Assembly: GCF_001570485.1 (NCBI RefSeq)
Contig: NZ_BCTA01000069.1
Location: 1-64,000, forward strand
Direction: 5' to 3'
DNA: 64,000 nt
Origin: Mycolicibacterium novocastrense
GTDB taxonomy: Bacteria; Actinomycetota; Actinomycetes; Mycobacteriales; Mycobacteriaceae
Positions 41,781 through 51,286 of the stretch are shown piece by piece. The first letter of the stretch is position 1. The number at the start of each line of letters is the position of its first letter. Under the pieces are notes generated by a model that was not told the DNA's origin, made no database searches, and was given only the letters and a program-made list of their open reading frames with translations. A program made the translations under genes and the position numbers.

Positions 41781-43525
41781 CACACGTGCTCCGGATACAG
41801 CATCAAATCCACCCAATTCTCTTGTGGCCGCATATCAGCGACACCGGGCGCGTAGACCCCGGTGCCGCCGGCCGGGTCCACAAAGACGCCCGTGTTCTGG
41901 TCGTAGGTCCCGTAAGCGGCTCCGCTGGCCTGCGGCGGGTTCGGTGGTGCAGGAGGCGGTGCGGGGGCCGGCGGTACCGTACCGTAGGGCCCCGCAAACA
42001 CGTTCGGCGGGTTAGTCGCCCACCCCGGCGGGACGGCTGGTGGAGGCCACGCATTCGGGTAGGGCGCCGGCGGTATCCAGGCCGTAAGCGGTGGCGGCGG
42101 GGGCCCCTGGTTCGGTGGGGGGATATACGGCCAAGGCTGATGCGGCGCCGGTCCCGGGCCGGTCTGTACCCCGGGCGGCACCGAACCCGGCGCGACGGGA
42201 TATCCCGGATCCGGATCGTTCTCCGGCGGTATGTACGGGAACTTGTTGGGCGGCAGGATATTTCGTCCGTCCTCGGGCGTGTCGTCCTCCATGACATCCA
42301 TCGGTGTGCCGATCGGTACCGGCGGACCGCGCCATGGGCTGTTCCCGATCGGGACGTAGCCGCGCGGATCGCGGCACAACTCAATTGTCGGCGCGCGCTT
42401 GCCGGGGAACTCCTGGCACGGGTAGTTCCGCGCCCCGCGCACCACCATCGGATCATTTTGCGCGACTTTGCAATACAAGTCGGTCGGGAGGTCGCGCAAT
42501 GTCGTGTCGCCAGGCGTGCGGATCTCCGACGGTGGCAAAAACCCCGTGTTGCAAGGCGGCGGATCGTTGATCGAGATCTTGAAGTCCTGCTTGCCGCCCT
42601 CGTCAGCGGGAAGTTGGCCGCCGATCGTCAGCAGGGACGCCTGCAGCGCGGGAAAAATGACGAGCGCCTGTTCGATCGACTTGCGGTAAATGACGCCGAC
42701 GCGGCCGAAGTTGGCCAAGTTGGCCGCAAGGACCGGGAACGACGGGCGAATGCCCGAGAACGTTTCGCTGGCTTCTGCGGCCGCTCCGGGCGCAGTCGCG
42801 AGCAGCGAACGCAGCTGAGTATCGGCTCCGGCGACTTCGTTGGTCAGGCGGGCAAGGCCATCGGCCAGGGACCGGATGTCCTCGCCGCTCCGTATCTGCG
42901 CCTCCAAGAACGGTCCAGCCTGGTCGATCAGCGCCGAGGTCTGCGGCCAGGCTGCGTTGGCGTCATCGATCAGCACCCGTGCGGACTGAATCAACCGCGC
43001 GAGTTCGGGCCCGGCGCCGTTGAACGCCTCGAAGGTCTCGTGCAAGAGGTCCTGGAGCCGGGTGTTGTCAAGGCTGCTCACCAATCGATCGGCCTCACGC
43101 AACAACTCGGCCACATCTTGCGGTATCGCCGTCCGCTCCTCCGGAATGGTCGCACCATTGCGCAGCACCTCCGTCGAAGGATCTGCGGGCGGAACGAAAT
43201 CCACGTACTGCTCGCCGACCGCAGACACGCTTTTGACGGTGGCCGTGGAGTTCTCCGGGATCTTGATATCGCTGTTGAGCCGCATGTGCGCGGACACACC
43301 ATCGTCGGTCAGCTGCACGGCTTCGACGCGCCCAGCTTGGACTCCGCGGAAGGTGACGTTGGCGTTCTCGTACAGTCCACCGCCCGCGACGAAATTCGCA
43401 GTGACGTCATATGTGCCCAAACCCAGGCGGGCGGGAATACGTACATACAGCAGAGCGATTGCGCCGACCGAGATCACGGTCACGACGGCGAACACCCACA
43501 GTTGAATTCGCGCAGTTCGACTCAT
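41780..43525 (-). CDS. mce4F: Mce4F, sterol importer subunit
   Basis: 581 residues. An N-terminal membrane helix (about 6-27), the MCE/MlaD domain (about 35-115), a helical region (about 140-320) and then a Pro-rich C-terminus (about 400-560) containing long Pro/Gly/Tyr stretches. As one of six Mce proteins it lines the path for cholesterol through the envelope. Start overlaps the mce4E stop by one base. The Pro-rich tail is low complexity and likely surface-exposed. Confidence 0.93.
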   Translation of the reverse strand: MSRTARIQLWVFAVVTVISVGAIALLYVRIPARLGLGTYDVTANFVAGGGLYENANVTFRGVQAGRVEAVQLTDDGVSAHMRLNSDIKIPENSTATVKSVSAVGEQYVDFVPPADPSTEVLRNGATIPEERTAIPQDVAELLREADRLVSSLDNTRLQDLLHETFEAFNGAGPELARLIQSARVLIDDANAAWPQTSALIDQAGPFLEAQIRSGEDIRSLADGLARLTNEVAGADTQLRSLLATAPGAAAEASETFSGIRPSFPVLAANLANFGRVGVIYRKSIEQALVIFPALQASLLTIGGQLPADEGGKQDFKISINDPPPCNTGFLPPSEIRTPGDTTLRDLPTDLYCKVAQNDPMVVRGARNYPCQEFPGKRAPTIELCRDPRGYVPIGNSPWRGPPVPIGTPMDVMEDDTPEDGRNILPPNKFPYIPPENDPDPGYPVAPGSVPPGVQTGPGPAPHQPWPYIPPPNQGPPPPPLTAWIPPAPYPNAWPPPAVPPGWATNPPNVFAGPYGTVPPAPAPPPAPPNPPQASGAAYGTYDQNTGVFVDPAGGTGVYAPGVADMRPQENWVDLMLYPEHV

Positions 43526-44721
43526 TACTCCGGCGGCACCTCCTGACCCGACGCGGTGCCCGGCGGGATCTTGAACGGATCTGCGGCCTGGCCTGACAGG
43601 TTCGCCATTTCCCCGGTAAGGAATTCCGGTGGATTGACGACTTCCGCGAGGCGCTTCATGTTCGGGTCGAAAAATGACGTCGTGAACATGGTCTCGCCGA
43701 GCCGACGGATTGTCAGGTCGAACGTTGAGTAGATGTTGAAGTAGTCACCTCTGGCCACCCGATGCAAGTTCTTGCCCGGGAACGGGAACGTCGCCAAGCT
43801 GTCCAAAGCGGTCACAAGGTCCGCACGAGTGTCGTTGATCGGTTTGATCACCGCGTACAAATCGACGATGTCCTCGGCGAAATCCTCTTTGGTTTCGGCC
43901 AGAATGCGCGACGCGACGGTGCCGAAGCTCTGCAGGGCCGCGAAAGCATCGACGATGGTCGCACGGTTCTCGTTGAGCACCCGCAACGCTCCTGGGAGGG
44001 TGTCCAGCGCGCGGCCCAGACTGTCTTTGCTACGCGCGAGGACTCCGGCGAATCGGTTCAGGCCTTCGGCCGCCGCGATGATGTCATCGGTCTGCCGATT
44101 CAACGACGCGGCGAGCTCGGCGAGCCGCGGGATCAGACCGGCGAACTGGCCTTCACGGCCGGCGACCGCGTTGTAGACCTCCTGTGTGATGTCCTGTAAC
44201 GCACCGAGATTGCCTTTGTTGACCACCACACCCAACGCCGACAGCACTTCCTCTGTAGTCGGATAACGGCTGCCCCGGCTCAGTGGAATCTCAATCCCGT
44301 CACGCAACTCGCCAACCGGCGGCTGGCCAACCGGAGGCGCTAGTTCGATGTGCTGCGATCCCAACAGCGATGTCTGCGCGACCTTCACAGTTGAGTTGGC
44401 CGGCAACTTGACGTTTTGATCGAGCGAAAGTTCCACCGCCGCGTAGAAAGTGCCATCCGGCCGCTGAACGGCTTCGATACCCGACACGCTGCCGACCGTG
44501 ACGTTGTCGACCATCACGGGCGAATTCTGTGGCAGCGTGGCGACGTCGGGAACTTCCACAGTGATCGAGAATGCGCCTTTACCGTGACCCGCGGTGCCTG
44601 GCATGTTCAGCGAGTTCAAGCCGCCGAACGAGCAACCGGCAAGCAGTACCGCACCCGAACTGATGGCCAGGCTCCGGCGGGCGGCGCGCCCGGCTTTCAT
44701 TCCCCGTGACTGGCGTGTCAT
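43525..44721 (-). CDS. mce4E: Mce4E lipoprotein, sterol importer subunit
   Basis: 398 residues. The lipobox LLAGCSF (Cys near 30) replaces the membrane helix of the other Mce proteins, as in LprN. The MCE domain (about 50-130) and the long helical region follow (TTEEVLSALGVVVNKGNLGALQDI). The protein is anchored by lipid on the outer face of the membrane. ATG 44721 overlaps the mce4D stop by 4 bases; a longer frame upstream reads Arg-rich shadow sequence and is rejected. Confidence 0.93.
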   Translation of the reverse strand: MTRQSRGMKAGRAARRSLAISSGAVLLAGCSFGGLNSLNMPGTAGHGKGAFSITVEVPDVATLPQNSPVMVDNVTVGSVSGIEAVQRPDGTFYAAVELSLDQNVKLPANSTVKVAQTSLLGSQHIELAPPVGQPPVGELRDGIEIPLSRGSRYPTTEEVLSALGVVVNKGNLGALQDITQEVYNAVAGREGQFAGLIPRLAELAASLNRQTDDIIAAAEGLNRFAGVLARSKDSLGRALDTLPGALRVLNENRATIVDAFAALQSFGTVASRILAETKEDFAEDIVDLYAVIKPINDTRADLVTALDSLATFPFPGKNLHRVARGDYFNIYSTFDLTIRRLGETMFTTSFFDPNMKRLAEVVNPPEFLTGEMANLSGQAADPFKIPPGTASGQEVPPE

Positions 44722-46145
44722 CCCCCACCTCCCGAGACAGCGGCTTCGGCCGGAAGCGGACCGGGCGCGGCCGGTGCCGGCGCCCCCGGAACCGGACCGA
44801 GAGGCGGAGGACCAGGCGCCGGACCCTGCGGCGGTACCACCGGACCAAGCGTGTACGGCTGCGCCGGCGGCGGCGGGCCCGGAACTGGGTTCTGGGGCAG
44901 GAGCAACGCACTGGGGTCGCCTTCGTTCCCGGCACGAGGCGGAAATCGCCCGTCGGCCGGTATCCACTCCAGATACGGGATGTAGGTCTTGGCCTTGGCC
45001 TCGGTAGCAGGGGTGTCATAAATGACCTGCCCCTTGTACGCGGTGATCGTATTGATTCCATGCGCCATGAAAGGCGGGTAGCTGACCGCCAGGCGCTTCA
45101 GCACCGGAGCCATCCGCTGGCGACAGATCTCGGCTCGCTTGTCGTAGTCAGGCGTTCCGGCGCCGTCCAAGTTCCCGCAGATGAACTGCACCGGGTTGGC
45201 GAATTCCGGCAGCCCCAGGAGGCCGTTCGCGGTGCCCTGCGCCGGGTTGTAGATGTTGTAGAAATTCGCCATCGCATTCGGAAGGACGTGCAGGATCTGC
45301 TCGACGTCGTCGGTCTGGTTTGTGAGGATGGTGGTGAAGTCAGCCAGCCTGTTGATGCTGCCAATAAGCACTTCGTTGTTCTCATTGAGGAAGCCGCGGA
45401 CGTCCGAAAGGGCCTGGTTGAGACTGCCGAGCGTGTCGTCCAGGCCCACGGAGCTGTCAGCCAACACCTGAGAGGCCGAGGCCAAATGGCCACTGAATTG
45501 GACGATTTGCTCGTTGCTGTTCGAAAGTGCGTCAACCAGAATCTGCAGATTCTTCACCGTGCCGAACAGGTCCGGGCTCGAGTCACCCAGCCGTCCTGCA
45601 GTCTGAGACAGTTCGCGCAAGGCTTGTCGGAACGAGCCGCCATTGCCATCGAAGGTGTCGGCGGCCTGATTGACAAACTCGCTCAACGGACCGTGAGTTT
45701 GGCCCGCCGATGGTCCGAGCTGCTGGCTGAGCCTGGTCAGCTCTGTTTTGACGTCATCCCACTCCACCGGCACGGCAGTGCGGTCCAACTCGATGCTGCC
45801 GCCATCCTCCATTGCCGGGCCCTGCTTGTAGATAGGGGTGAGTTGAATGAAGCGGGCTGCCACGAGGTTTGGCGCCATGATCACCGCGCGCGCGTCGGCG
45901 GGCAGTTGGATGCCGTCCTTCACCCGCATGGTGATCTTCACGGCATCGGCCTGCGGCGTGATCGATTCGATCGAGCCGATCGGAACACCGACGATGCGGA
46001 CCTCGTCGCCCGGATACACGCCTGCAGCCGAGGCGAAGTAGCCGTCCACCGTGTAGGTGCTGACTCGTGGCAAAAGCACGTACACGCCACCGATCAGCGC
46101 CACCAGCAGTGCGCTGATGACGGCGAAACGCATCCAACGGGTCAC
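44718..46145 (-). CDS. mce4D: Mce4D, sterol importer subunit
   Basis: 475 residues: a membrane helix (about 5-27), the MCE domain (about 32-110) and an amphipathic helical stretch (about 130-290), then a Pro-rich tail (about 395-475) ending in GGGG. Like mce4F it carries a low-complexity tail. It is part of the hetero-oligomeric Mce4 needle that carries sterol towards the YrbE4 permease. The start overlaps the mce4C stop by 4 bases. Confidence 0.92.
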   Translation of the reverse strand: MTRWMRFAVISALLVALIGGVYVLLPRVSTYTVDGYFASAAGVYPGDEVRIVGVPIGSIESITPQADAVKITMRVKDGIQLPADARAVIMAPNLVAARFIQLTPIYKQGPAMEDGGSIELDRTAVPVEWDDVKTELTRLSQQLGPSAGQTHGPLSEFVNQAADTFDGNGGSFRQALRELSQTAGRLGDSSPDLFGTVKNLQILVDALSNSNEQIVQFSGHLASASQVLADSSVGLDDTLGSLNQALSDVRGFLNENNEVLIGSINRLADFTTILTNQTDDVEQILHVLPNAMANFYNIYNPAQGTANGLLGLPEFANPVQFICGNLDGAGTPDYDKRAEICRQRMAPVLKRLAVSYPPFMAHGINTITAYKGQVIYDTPATEAKAKTYIPYLEWIPADGRFPPRAGNEGDPSALLLPQNPVPGPPPPAQPYTLGPVVPPQGPAPGPPPLGPVPGAPAPAAPGPLPAEAAVSGGGG

Positions 46146-47188
46146 GGTGACTTCGGCCTTATGATCAGGCGCTCGTTGATGAACCCCTTCAGCATGTCGG
46201 ACAGGCTGTCGGGAATCTTGCCCGGCTGAAAGTAAAGATCCAGCAGCAGGGCCGTCTGCGTATTGTTCGGTACCGCATTGGGCAGATTGACCATGAATCC
46301 GGAAGCCGACCCGACCGACTCGCCGAGCGCGGTGGCGTACGGCGGCAACCGCTTGATCGCTTCACTGATGTGCTCACGGCGTTCAAGTAGGTTGTCCAGA
46401 ACCAAATTCAGCTTCTTCAGCGCCGGACCGAACTCGCGGCGGTTATCGGCCACAAACCCCGAAATCTGCTCGGACACGTCGTCGATGCCGGCGATCAAAT
46501 TACTCAGCGCCGCCCGCCGCTCATCGAGCGCGGCGAAGAGCTGATTGCCATCGGTGACGAGTTGATTGACTTGACCGGCCCGGTCGGCAAGCACCGCGGT
46601 CACCGACTTCGCGCGTGCCAACAGCTGGCCCAGCGCTTCATCGTTGGCGTTGATGCTGCGCGACAACTCCGCCACCCCGTCGAGCGTGCGGCGAAGCTCA
46701 GGTGTCGCGTCGCGAAATGAGTCGGTCAGGACCCGCAGCGCCTGGGTCAACTGGTTCTTGTCGAGGGAAGCGGAGTTCTGGCCGAGATCCTGCAATGCCA
46801 TATTCAATGTGTACGGAACCGTCGTGCGGGCCAGCGGAATCGACGTCACCGATCCGCTGCCTTGCGGAGTGACCCCGAGCGATCGCTCCCCCAGAACAGT
46901 GTCGGTCCGGATCGACACCATAGTCTGATCCCCCAGCCTGACGTCTCGATCCACGGTGAACGTCACTTTCGCGACGTCGCCGGCCAGGCCGACGCCGGTC
47001 ACCTTGCCCACCGTGATGCCGGAGACGTTGACGTCGTTACCCGGCGAGATTCCACCGGCGTCAGCGAAGAACGCCTCGTAGGACTTGCCTTGCGGATAGA
47101 ACGGCAAGTTGCTGTAGCCGAACGCGACGAGCAAGACACACACCACGACCGCGATTCCGAAGATTCCCGCCCGTAACGTCTTATCCAT
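46142..47188 (-). CDS. mce4C: Mce4C, sterol importer subunit
   Basis: 348 residues: one N-terminal helix (FGIAVVVCVLLVAFGYSNL-like, about 10-30), the MCE domain (about 35-110: YEAFFADAGGISPGNDVNVSGITVGKV) and a helical region (about 130-300). No Pro-rich tail. Equivalent by order to Rv3497c. It overlaps the mce4B stop by 8 bases and the mce4D start by 4, so the operon is tightly coupled. Confidence 0.92.
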   Translation of the reverse strand: MDKTLRAGIFGIAVVVCVLLVAFGYSNLPFYPQGKSYEAFFADAGGISPGNDVNVSGITVGKVTGVGLAGDVAKVTFTVDRDVRLGDQTMVSIRTDTVLGERSLGVTPQGSGSVTSIPLARTTVPYTLNMALQDLGQNSASLDKNQLTQALRVLTDSFRDATPELRRTLDGVAELSRSINANDEALGQLLARAKSVTAVLADRAGQVNQLVTDGNQLFAALDERRAALSNLIAGIDDVSEQISGFVADNRREFGPALKKLNLVLDNLLERREHISEAIKRLPPYATALGESVGSASGFMVNLPNAVPNNTQTALLLDLYFQPGKIPDSLSDMLKGFINERLIIRPKSP

Positions 47189-48215
47189 TGTCTGAACACC
47201 TGCCCTTCGATGGATCCGGCACGCCGCCGATCGGCAGGAAGATGTCGCTGCCCGCAGGACCGTTGAATTTAAGCCTCACCGTGCAGATGTAGTAGTTGAA
47301 GTACGAGCCGTACGCGCCAAGGGAATTGAGTCGCAGGTAGTTTTCTGCCAGCGGTTCGATGACCGAATTCACCTCGGCCTTACGGTCGTCGAGCTCGGTC
47401 GCCAGCGGGCGAAGGTTCTCGAGTACGCCCTGTAGCGGCCGTCTCGACTTGACCAACATGTCGGTGAGGTCCGTTTCCGCTGACGCCAGCGGCGGAATCG
47501 CTCCGGCGATCGGGTCTCGACCCTCCGCCAGTCCGCTGACGAGTTTCTGGAGTTCGTCCACGCTGGCATCGAACTCCACGCTCTTCTCGTCAACGGTGCC
47601 GAGCACCTCGTTGAGATTGCGGATGACCTCAGAGATCACCTGGTAGCGATCACCCAAGGTCTTGCTGAAGGATCCTGTCTCCGAGAGCAATTGAGACAAC
47701 GCACCGCCCTGGCCCTGAAGCAACTCGAGAATCGCATTGCTGATCTGATTGACCTGCTCGCCATTGAGGCCCTTGACTACCGGGCGCAGGCCACCGAGCA
47801 GGGCGTCGAGATCCAACGCCGGCTGGGTCTGGTTGATGGAGACCATACCGCCCGGTGGTAACTTTCGCAGTTCGCCCGGGCCCGAGGTGATCTCCATGAA
47901 GCGGTCGCCGACCAGGTTCTCGTAGCGGATCACGGCCCGCGTCGACGTATACATCTGGTACTTCTTGTCGAGGGTGAACGCCACATCGACGGTGTTGTCG
48001 GGATTCAGCTTCACACCTTCGACCGTGCCCACCGGCACCCCCGAGATCCGCACGTCGCTGCCGCTCTCGAGTCGCGAGGCGTCGCTGAACGTGGCGTGGT
48101 AGCTGTTGGTCGAAGCGAACCGGAACTCTCCGAAGATCACGACCAAACCTGCGGCAACCATCAGCATGACCACGACGAAGATGCTGACCTTGGCCAGGGT
48201 TCCGCGGTGGCCCAT
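47181..48215 (-). CDS. mce4B: Mce4B, sterol importer subunit
   Basis: 344 residues: a helix (about 8-30), the MCE domain (about 36-110: NSYHATFSDASRLESGSDVRISGVPVGTV) and a helical region to about 290, with a Cys-containing end (CTVRLKF...RCSDNG). ATG 48215 overlaps the mce4A stop by one base, which also fits the conserved start MGHRGTLAKVS; the longer open frame upstream is shadow sequence. Confidence 0.92.
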   Translation of the reverse strand: MGHRGTLAKVSIFVVVMLMVAAGLVVIFGEFRFASTNSYHATFSDASRLESGSDVRISGVPVGTVEGVKLNPDNTVDVAFTLDKKYQMYTSTRAVIRYENLVGDRFMEITSGPGELRKLPPGGMVSINQTQPALDLDALLGGLRPVVKGLNGEQVNQISNAILELLQGQGGALSQLLSETGSFSKTLGDRYQVISEVIRNLNEVLGTVDEKSVEFDASVDELQKLVSGLAEGRDPIAGAIPPLASAETDLTDMLVKSRRPLQGVLENLRPLATELDDRKAEVNSVIEPLAENYLRLNSLGAYGSYFNYYICTVRLKFNGPAGSDIFLPIGGVPDPSKGRCSDNG

Positions 48216-49405
48216 CAGAAGTCGTCCCGTTCTGCGAACGCGCCATTGAAGAGGAACTGGAAAGTGGACGGAGCGTCGACCTGCACTTCGGTGAACGGCT
48301 CGTACGGGATGTAGGCGTTGTCGGTAACCAAGAACGGCGACCTGAACCACGAGCCGCCAAACATCTTGCTGGGGATGTTCGGGAGGCCGCGGCAGTTCGG
48401 ACCACCCGTTGCATTCACAATCGGCAGGCTCTCCGGATACGTATACGACGGCACGCCCAGTACGAAGCTGGAACTGACCATTGCGCCGGGTTTGAGGCCA
48501 CCGACGACGGCCTGTCCCCGCTCGTTGCCGATCGCAACTCCTTGTATTATGCAGCCGAATTCCGGCGAATAGTCTCCCAACACCTTCAATGGCGCTCGTA
48601 GCCGCTGGATCGCAGCGATGTAATCGTCTGCCCCCGGCTCCAAAGTATCGGCGCCCTGGTTCGCCAGGCCGATCGTCGCAAGCAACGTCGCGTTCAGGTT
48701 CTCCTGCTGATCGACGACCGTCGCGCTGATGGTCGGCACGTTGTCGATCACAGTCACCAGGTCGGGGCCGGCATCGCCATAGATGTTGGCCACCGTGGCC
48801 GTCTGCCCGATAACCGACTCCACTTGCGGCAGCTTCGGATTCAGTTCGGTGAGGTACTGATTCAAACCCGCTATGGTAGAGCCGAAATCGTCACCGTGAC
48901 CACGCAGGCCTTCCGCGATCGCCGACATAGACGCGTTCAGGTGTATGGGGTTGATCTTGTTCAGGACATCTATCAGGGTCTGGAACAGCGTGTTGGCTTC
49001 CAGCTGCACTGCTTCGGCCTGAACCACGGCGCCGGCGCGCAGCGGCGTTCCCGACGGCTGATCGGGGGCAAGGAATTCCACCGACTTCGCGCCGAATACC
49101 GTGGTACTGGCGATACGCACTGGCGCATTCGAGGGGACAAAGCGCAGCTCGCGCGTGTTGATCGCGAGCGTCAACTTCGCTTGATCGCCGGTGTACGAGA
49201 TGTCTTCGACCTTGCCGATTTGAACACCCCGGTACTTGACCTTGGCGTCGGGATCCATCACCAAACCGGCCCGCGGAGAGGTGACCACCACAGACTCGGT
49301 CGGTGTGAACGCCGCGGTGTAAAAGAGATAGGTGAACACCGAGAAGGCCACGAGGATCGCCGCCAGCACTGCGGCGGCGATCCTGATCGCGGACTTTCTC
49401 GACAT
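48215..49405 (-). CDS. mce4A: Mce4A, sterol importer subunit
   Basis: 396 residues: a basic start (MSRKSAIRIAA), a helix (about 10-30), the MCE domain (about 38-115: VVVTSPRAGLVMDPDAKVKYRGVQIGKV), a helical region and a C-terminal domain with Gly/Pro loops. Mce4A is the first Mce protein of the complex and is needed for cholesterol uptake in mycobacteria. It starts 14 bases after the yrbE4B stop, with a GGAGAGA ribosome site. Confidence 0.94.
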   Translation of the reverse strand: MSRKSAIRIAAAVLAAILVAFSVFTYLFYTAAFTPTESVVVTSPRAGLVMDPDAKVKYRGVQIGKVEDISYTGDQAKLTLAINTRELRFVPSNAPVRIASTTVFGAKSVEFLAPDQPSGTPLRAGAVVQAEAVQLEANTLFQTLIDVLNKINPIHLNASMSAIAEGLRGHGDDFGSTIAGLNQYLTELNPKLPQVESVIGQTATVANIYGDAGPDLVTVIDNVPTISATVVDQQENLNATLLATIGLANQGADTLEPGADDYIAAIQRLRAPLKVLGDYSPEFGCIIQGVAIGNERGQAVVGGLKPGAMVSSSFVLGVPSYTYPESLPIVNATGGPNCRGLPNIPSKMFGGSWFRSPFLVTDNAYIPYEPFTEVQVDAPSTFQFLFNGAFAERDDF

Positions 49406-49419
49406 GGTTTCTCTCTCCT

Positions 49420-50262
49420 CTAACCCGACAGGTTGAAGTTGCCGGTGGCACCGTACACGGCCAAGGAGATGAACAAGGTGATGATGACGACGACGATCAG
49501 CGAAGTCCGAACCGCCTTACCCACCGCGACGCCAACGCCGACAGGTCCGCCCGAAGCGTTGTAGCCGTAGTAGGTGTGGACGAGCATCACGGCGACCGCC
49601 ATCACGATCGCCTGAGCGAAAGACCACAACAGATCGTTCGGTATCAGGAACGTATTGAAGTAGTGGTCGTAGAGACCGCCCGACTGTCCGTTGACGTAGA
49701 CGGTGATGGTGCGAGCCGAGAAGAACGCGGCCAGCACGGCCAACGAATACAGCGGGATTATCGCAATCAGGCCGGCGACGATGCGGGTGGACACCAGGTA
49801 GGACACCGAGTGCACGGCCATTGATTCGACCGCATCGATCTCTTCGGAGATGCGCATTGCGCCCAGTTGCGCGGTGGTACCTGCGCCTATGGTGGCCGCG
49901 AGCGCGATACCGGCGATGATCGGCGCAACGATGCGCACGTTGAGATAGGCGGACAGGAACCCGGTGAGCGCCTCGATGCCAATGTTGCCCAGTGACTCGT
50001 AGCCCTGCACGGCGATGACGCCGCCGGACGCCAGCGTGAGGAAGGCAGCGACACCGACCGTGCCACCGATCAGGATCAGCGCACCGGTGCCCAGGGTCAT
50101 CTCGGCTATCAACCGGGTCGTTTCCTTGCCGTAGCGACGCACCGCGTTCGGCATGTACCGCACCGACTCGGCGTAGAACAACGCCTGCTCGCCAAAGGTA
50201 TCCACGGCCTTGGGCACCCGTTCGAGCGCCCGCCGCATTCTCAGCGACACGTCATAGCTCAT
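49420..50262 (-). CDS. yrbE4B: YrbE4B permease
   Basis: 280 residues with five or six membrane helices, of the MlaE/YrbE permease family. The conserved stretch GAMRISEEIDAVESMAV (about 137-153) is the EQ-loop-like element thought to contact the ATPase (MceG, encoded elsewhere). With YrbE4A it forms the membrane channel of the sterol importer. The ATG overlaps the yrbE4A stop by one base; the length equals that of the M. tuberculosis protein as I recall it. Confidence 0.94.
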   Translation of the reverse strand: MSYDVSLRMRRALERVPKAVDTFGEQALFYAESVRYMPNAVRRYGKETTRLIAEMTLGTGALILIGGTVGVAAFLTLASGGVIAVQGYESLGNIGIEALTGFLSAYLNVRIVAPIIAGIALAATIGAGTTAQLGAMRISEEIDAVESMAVHSVSYLVSTRIVAGLIAIIPLYSLAVLAAFFSARTITVYVNGQSGGLYDHYFNTFLIPNDLLWSFAQAIVMAVAVMLVHTYYGYNASGGPVGVGVAVGKAVRTSLIVVVIITLFISLAVYGATGNFNLSG

Positions 50263-51023
50263 CAGCCCAGCACCCGAACGCCGATTGCGGTCATAAGTAC
50301 GTTGATCACGAACAGACAGATGAAGGCATAGATGACGGTCTCGTTGACGGCCTCTCCGACCCCCTTGGGTCCACCCTTGACGGTGAGTCCGCGATAGCAA
50401 CCGACGAGTCCCGCCATTACGCCGAACAGCAGGGCCTTGACTTCGGAGATCACCAACTCGCCGAGCCCGGTGAGGATGGTCAGGCCGTTGATGAAGGCCC
50501 CGGGGTTCACACCCTGCAGTAGTACGGAGAACACATAGCCGCCGACCAGGCCGATCGCGATCACCAGACCGTTGAGCAGCAGCGCCACCGTGGTCGACGC
50601 CAGCACGCGCGGCACCACCAGCCGTTGAATGGGATCGATGCCGAGCACCCGCATCGCGTCGATCTCTTCACGGATGGTGCGGGCGCCCAGGTCCGCGCAG
50701 ATTGCCGTCGCACCGGCGCCGGCGATGACGAGCACGGTCGAGATTGGGCCGAGCTGCGTCACCGTGCCGAACGCGGTGCCGGACCCGGACAGGTCCGCGG
50801 CACCGATCTCTCGCAACAGGATGTTGAGGGTGAACGCGACCAGCACTGTGAATGGAATCGAAATCAGCAGGGTCGGAACGAGCGAAACCTTCGCGATCAT
50901 CCATGTTTGCTCGAGGAACTCACGGAATTGAAAGGGGCGTCGAAAGATCTTGAGGAACGTTTCCAAGGACATCTCGAAGAAGCCGCCCACGGCCCGCGTC
51001 GGGACCGTGAGCTGTTTGATCAA
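50262..51023 (-). CDS. yrbE4A: YrbE4A permease
   Basis: 253 residues, the other MlaE-type permease half, with the matching loop GARTIREEIDAMRVLGIDP (about 113-131). It starts with a TTG; M. tuberculosis YrbE4A also begins MIQQL-like, which supports this start. It is the first gene of the ten-gene mce4 transcription unit, preceded by two KstR-type sites. The 263 bases upstream, to the hsd4A stop, hold no gene. Confidence 0.94.
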   Translation of the reverse strand: MIKQLTVPTRAVGGFFEMSLETFLKIFRRPFQFREFLEQTWMIAKVSLVPTLLISIPFTVLVAFTLNILLREIGAADLSGSGTAFGTVTQLGPISTVLVIAGAGATAICADLGARTIREEIDAMRVLGIDPIQRLVVPRVLASTTVALLLNGLVIAIGLVGGYVFSVLLQGVNPGAFINGLTILTGLGELVISEVKALLFGVMAGLVGCYRGLTVKGGPKGVGEAVNETVIYAFICLFVINVLMTAIGVRVLG

Positions 51024-51154
51024 CCTTTGCTCCGTTCTCGGGGGAAGGGATGTTCGGCGCGTCGTCTTCGTGGCGAAGAGGTGAAATACGTTGTCACGGC
51101 GGACTTCCCACCCCTTGGCTCAGCGTTGCTCTCAGTGAGCCGGATCATACTAAC

Positions 51155-51168
51155 TAGAACACGTTCGG
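51155..51168 (-). promoter_or_regulatory. KstR-like half-conserved operator
   Basis: TAGAACACGTTCGG matches 13 of the 14-base TNNAACNNGTTNNA pattern, with the final A replaced by G. It lies 132 bases upstream of the yrbE4A TTG, nearer than the perfect site, and might be the second KstR contact. Confidence 0.5.
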
Positions 51169-51243
51169 AGTGTCAAAGCTCCGAAAATGGAGTCACAAAT
51201 GTGATTTTTGTGCTGGTCAGGGCAAGTGTGACGCAGCTCATTC

Positions 51244-51257
51244 TAGAACGTGTTCTA
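51244..51257 (-). promoter_or_regulatory. KstR-type operator of the mce4 operon
   Basis: TAGAACGTGTTCTA matches TNNAACNNGTTNNA exactly and is a near-perfect palindrome. It lies 221 bases upstream of yrbE4A, just after the hsd4A stop, consistent with the known KstR control of mce4. Confidence 0.75.
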
Positions 51258-51286
51258 GTCGAGCTCGGCCGTAACGAACGAGACCG

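Noticed and set aside
41573..43546. Plus-strand frame opposite mce4F and mam4A
   Set aside because: Arg-rich shadow sequence; the operon on the minus strand has consistent overlapping starts and stops.
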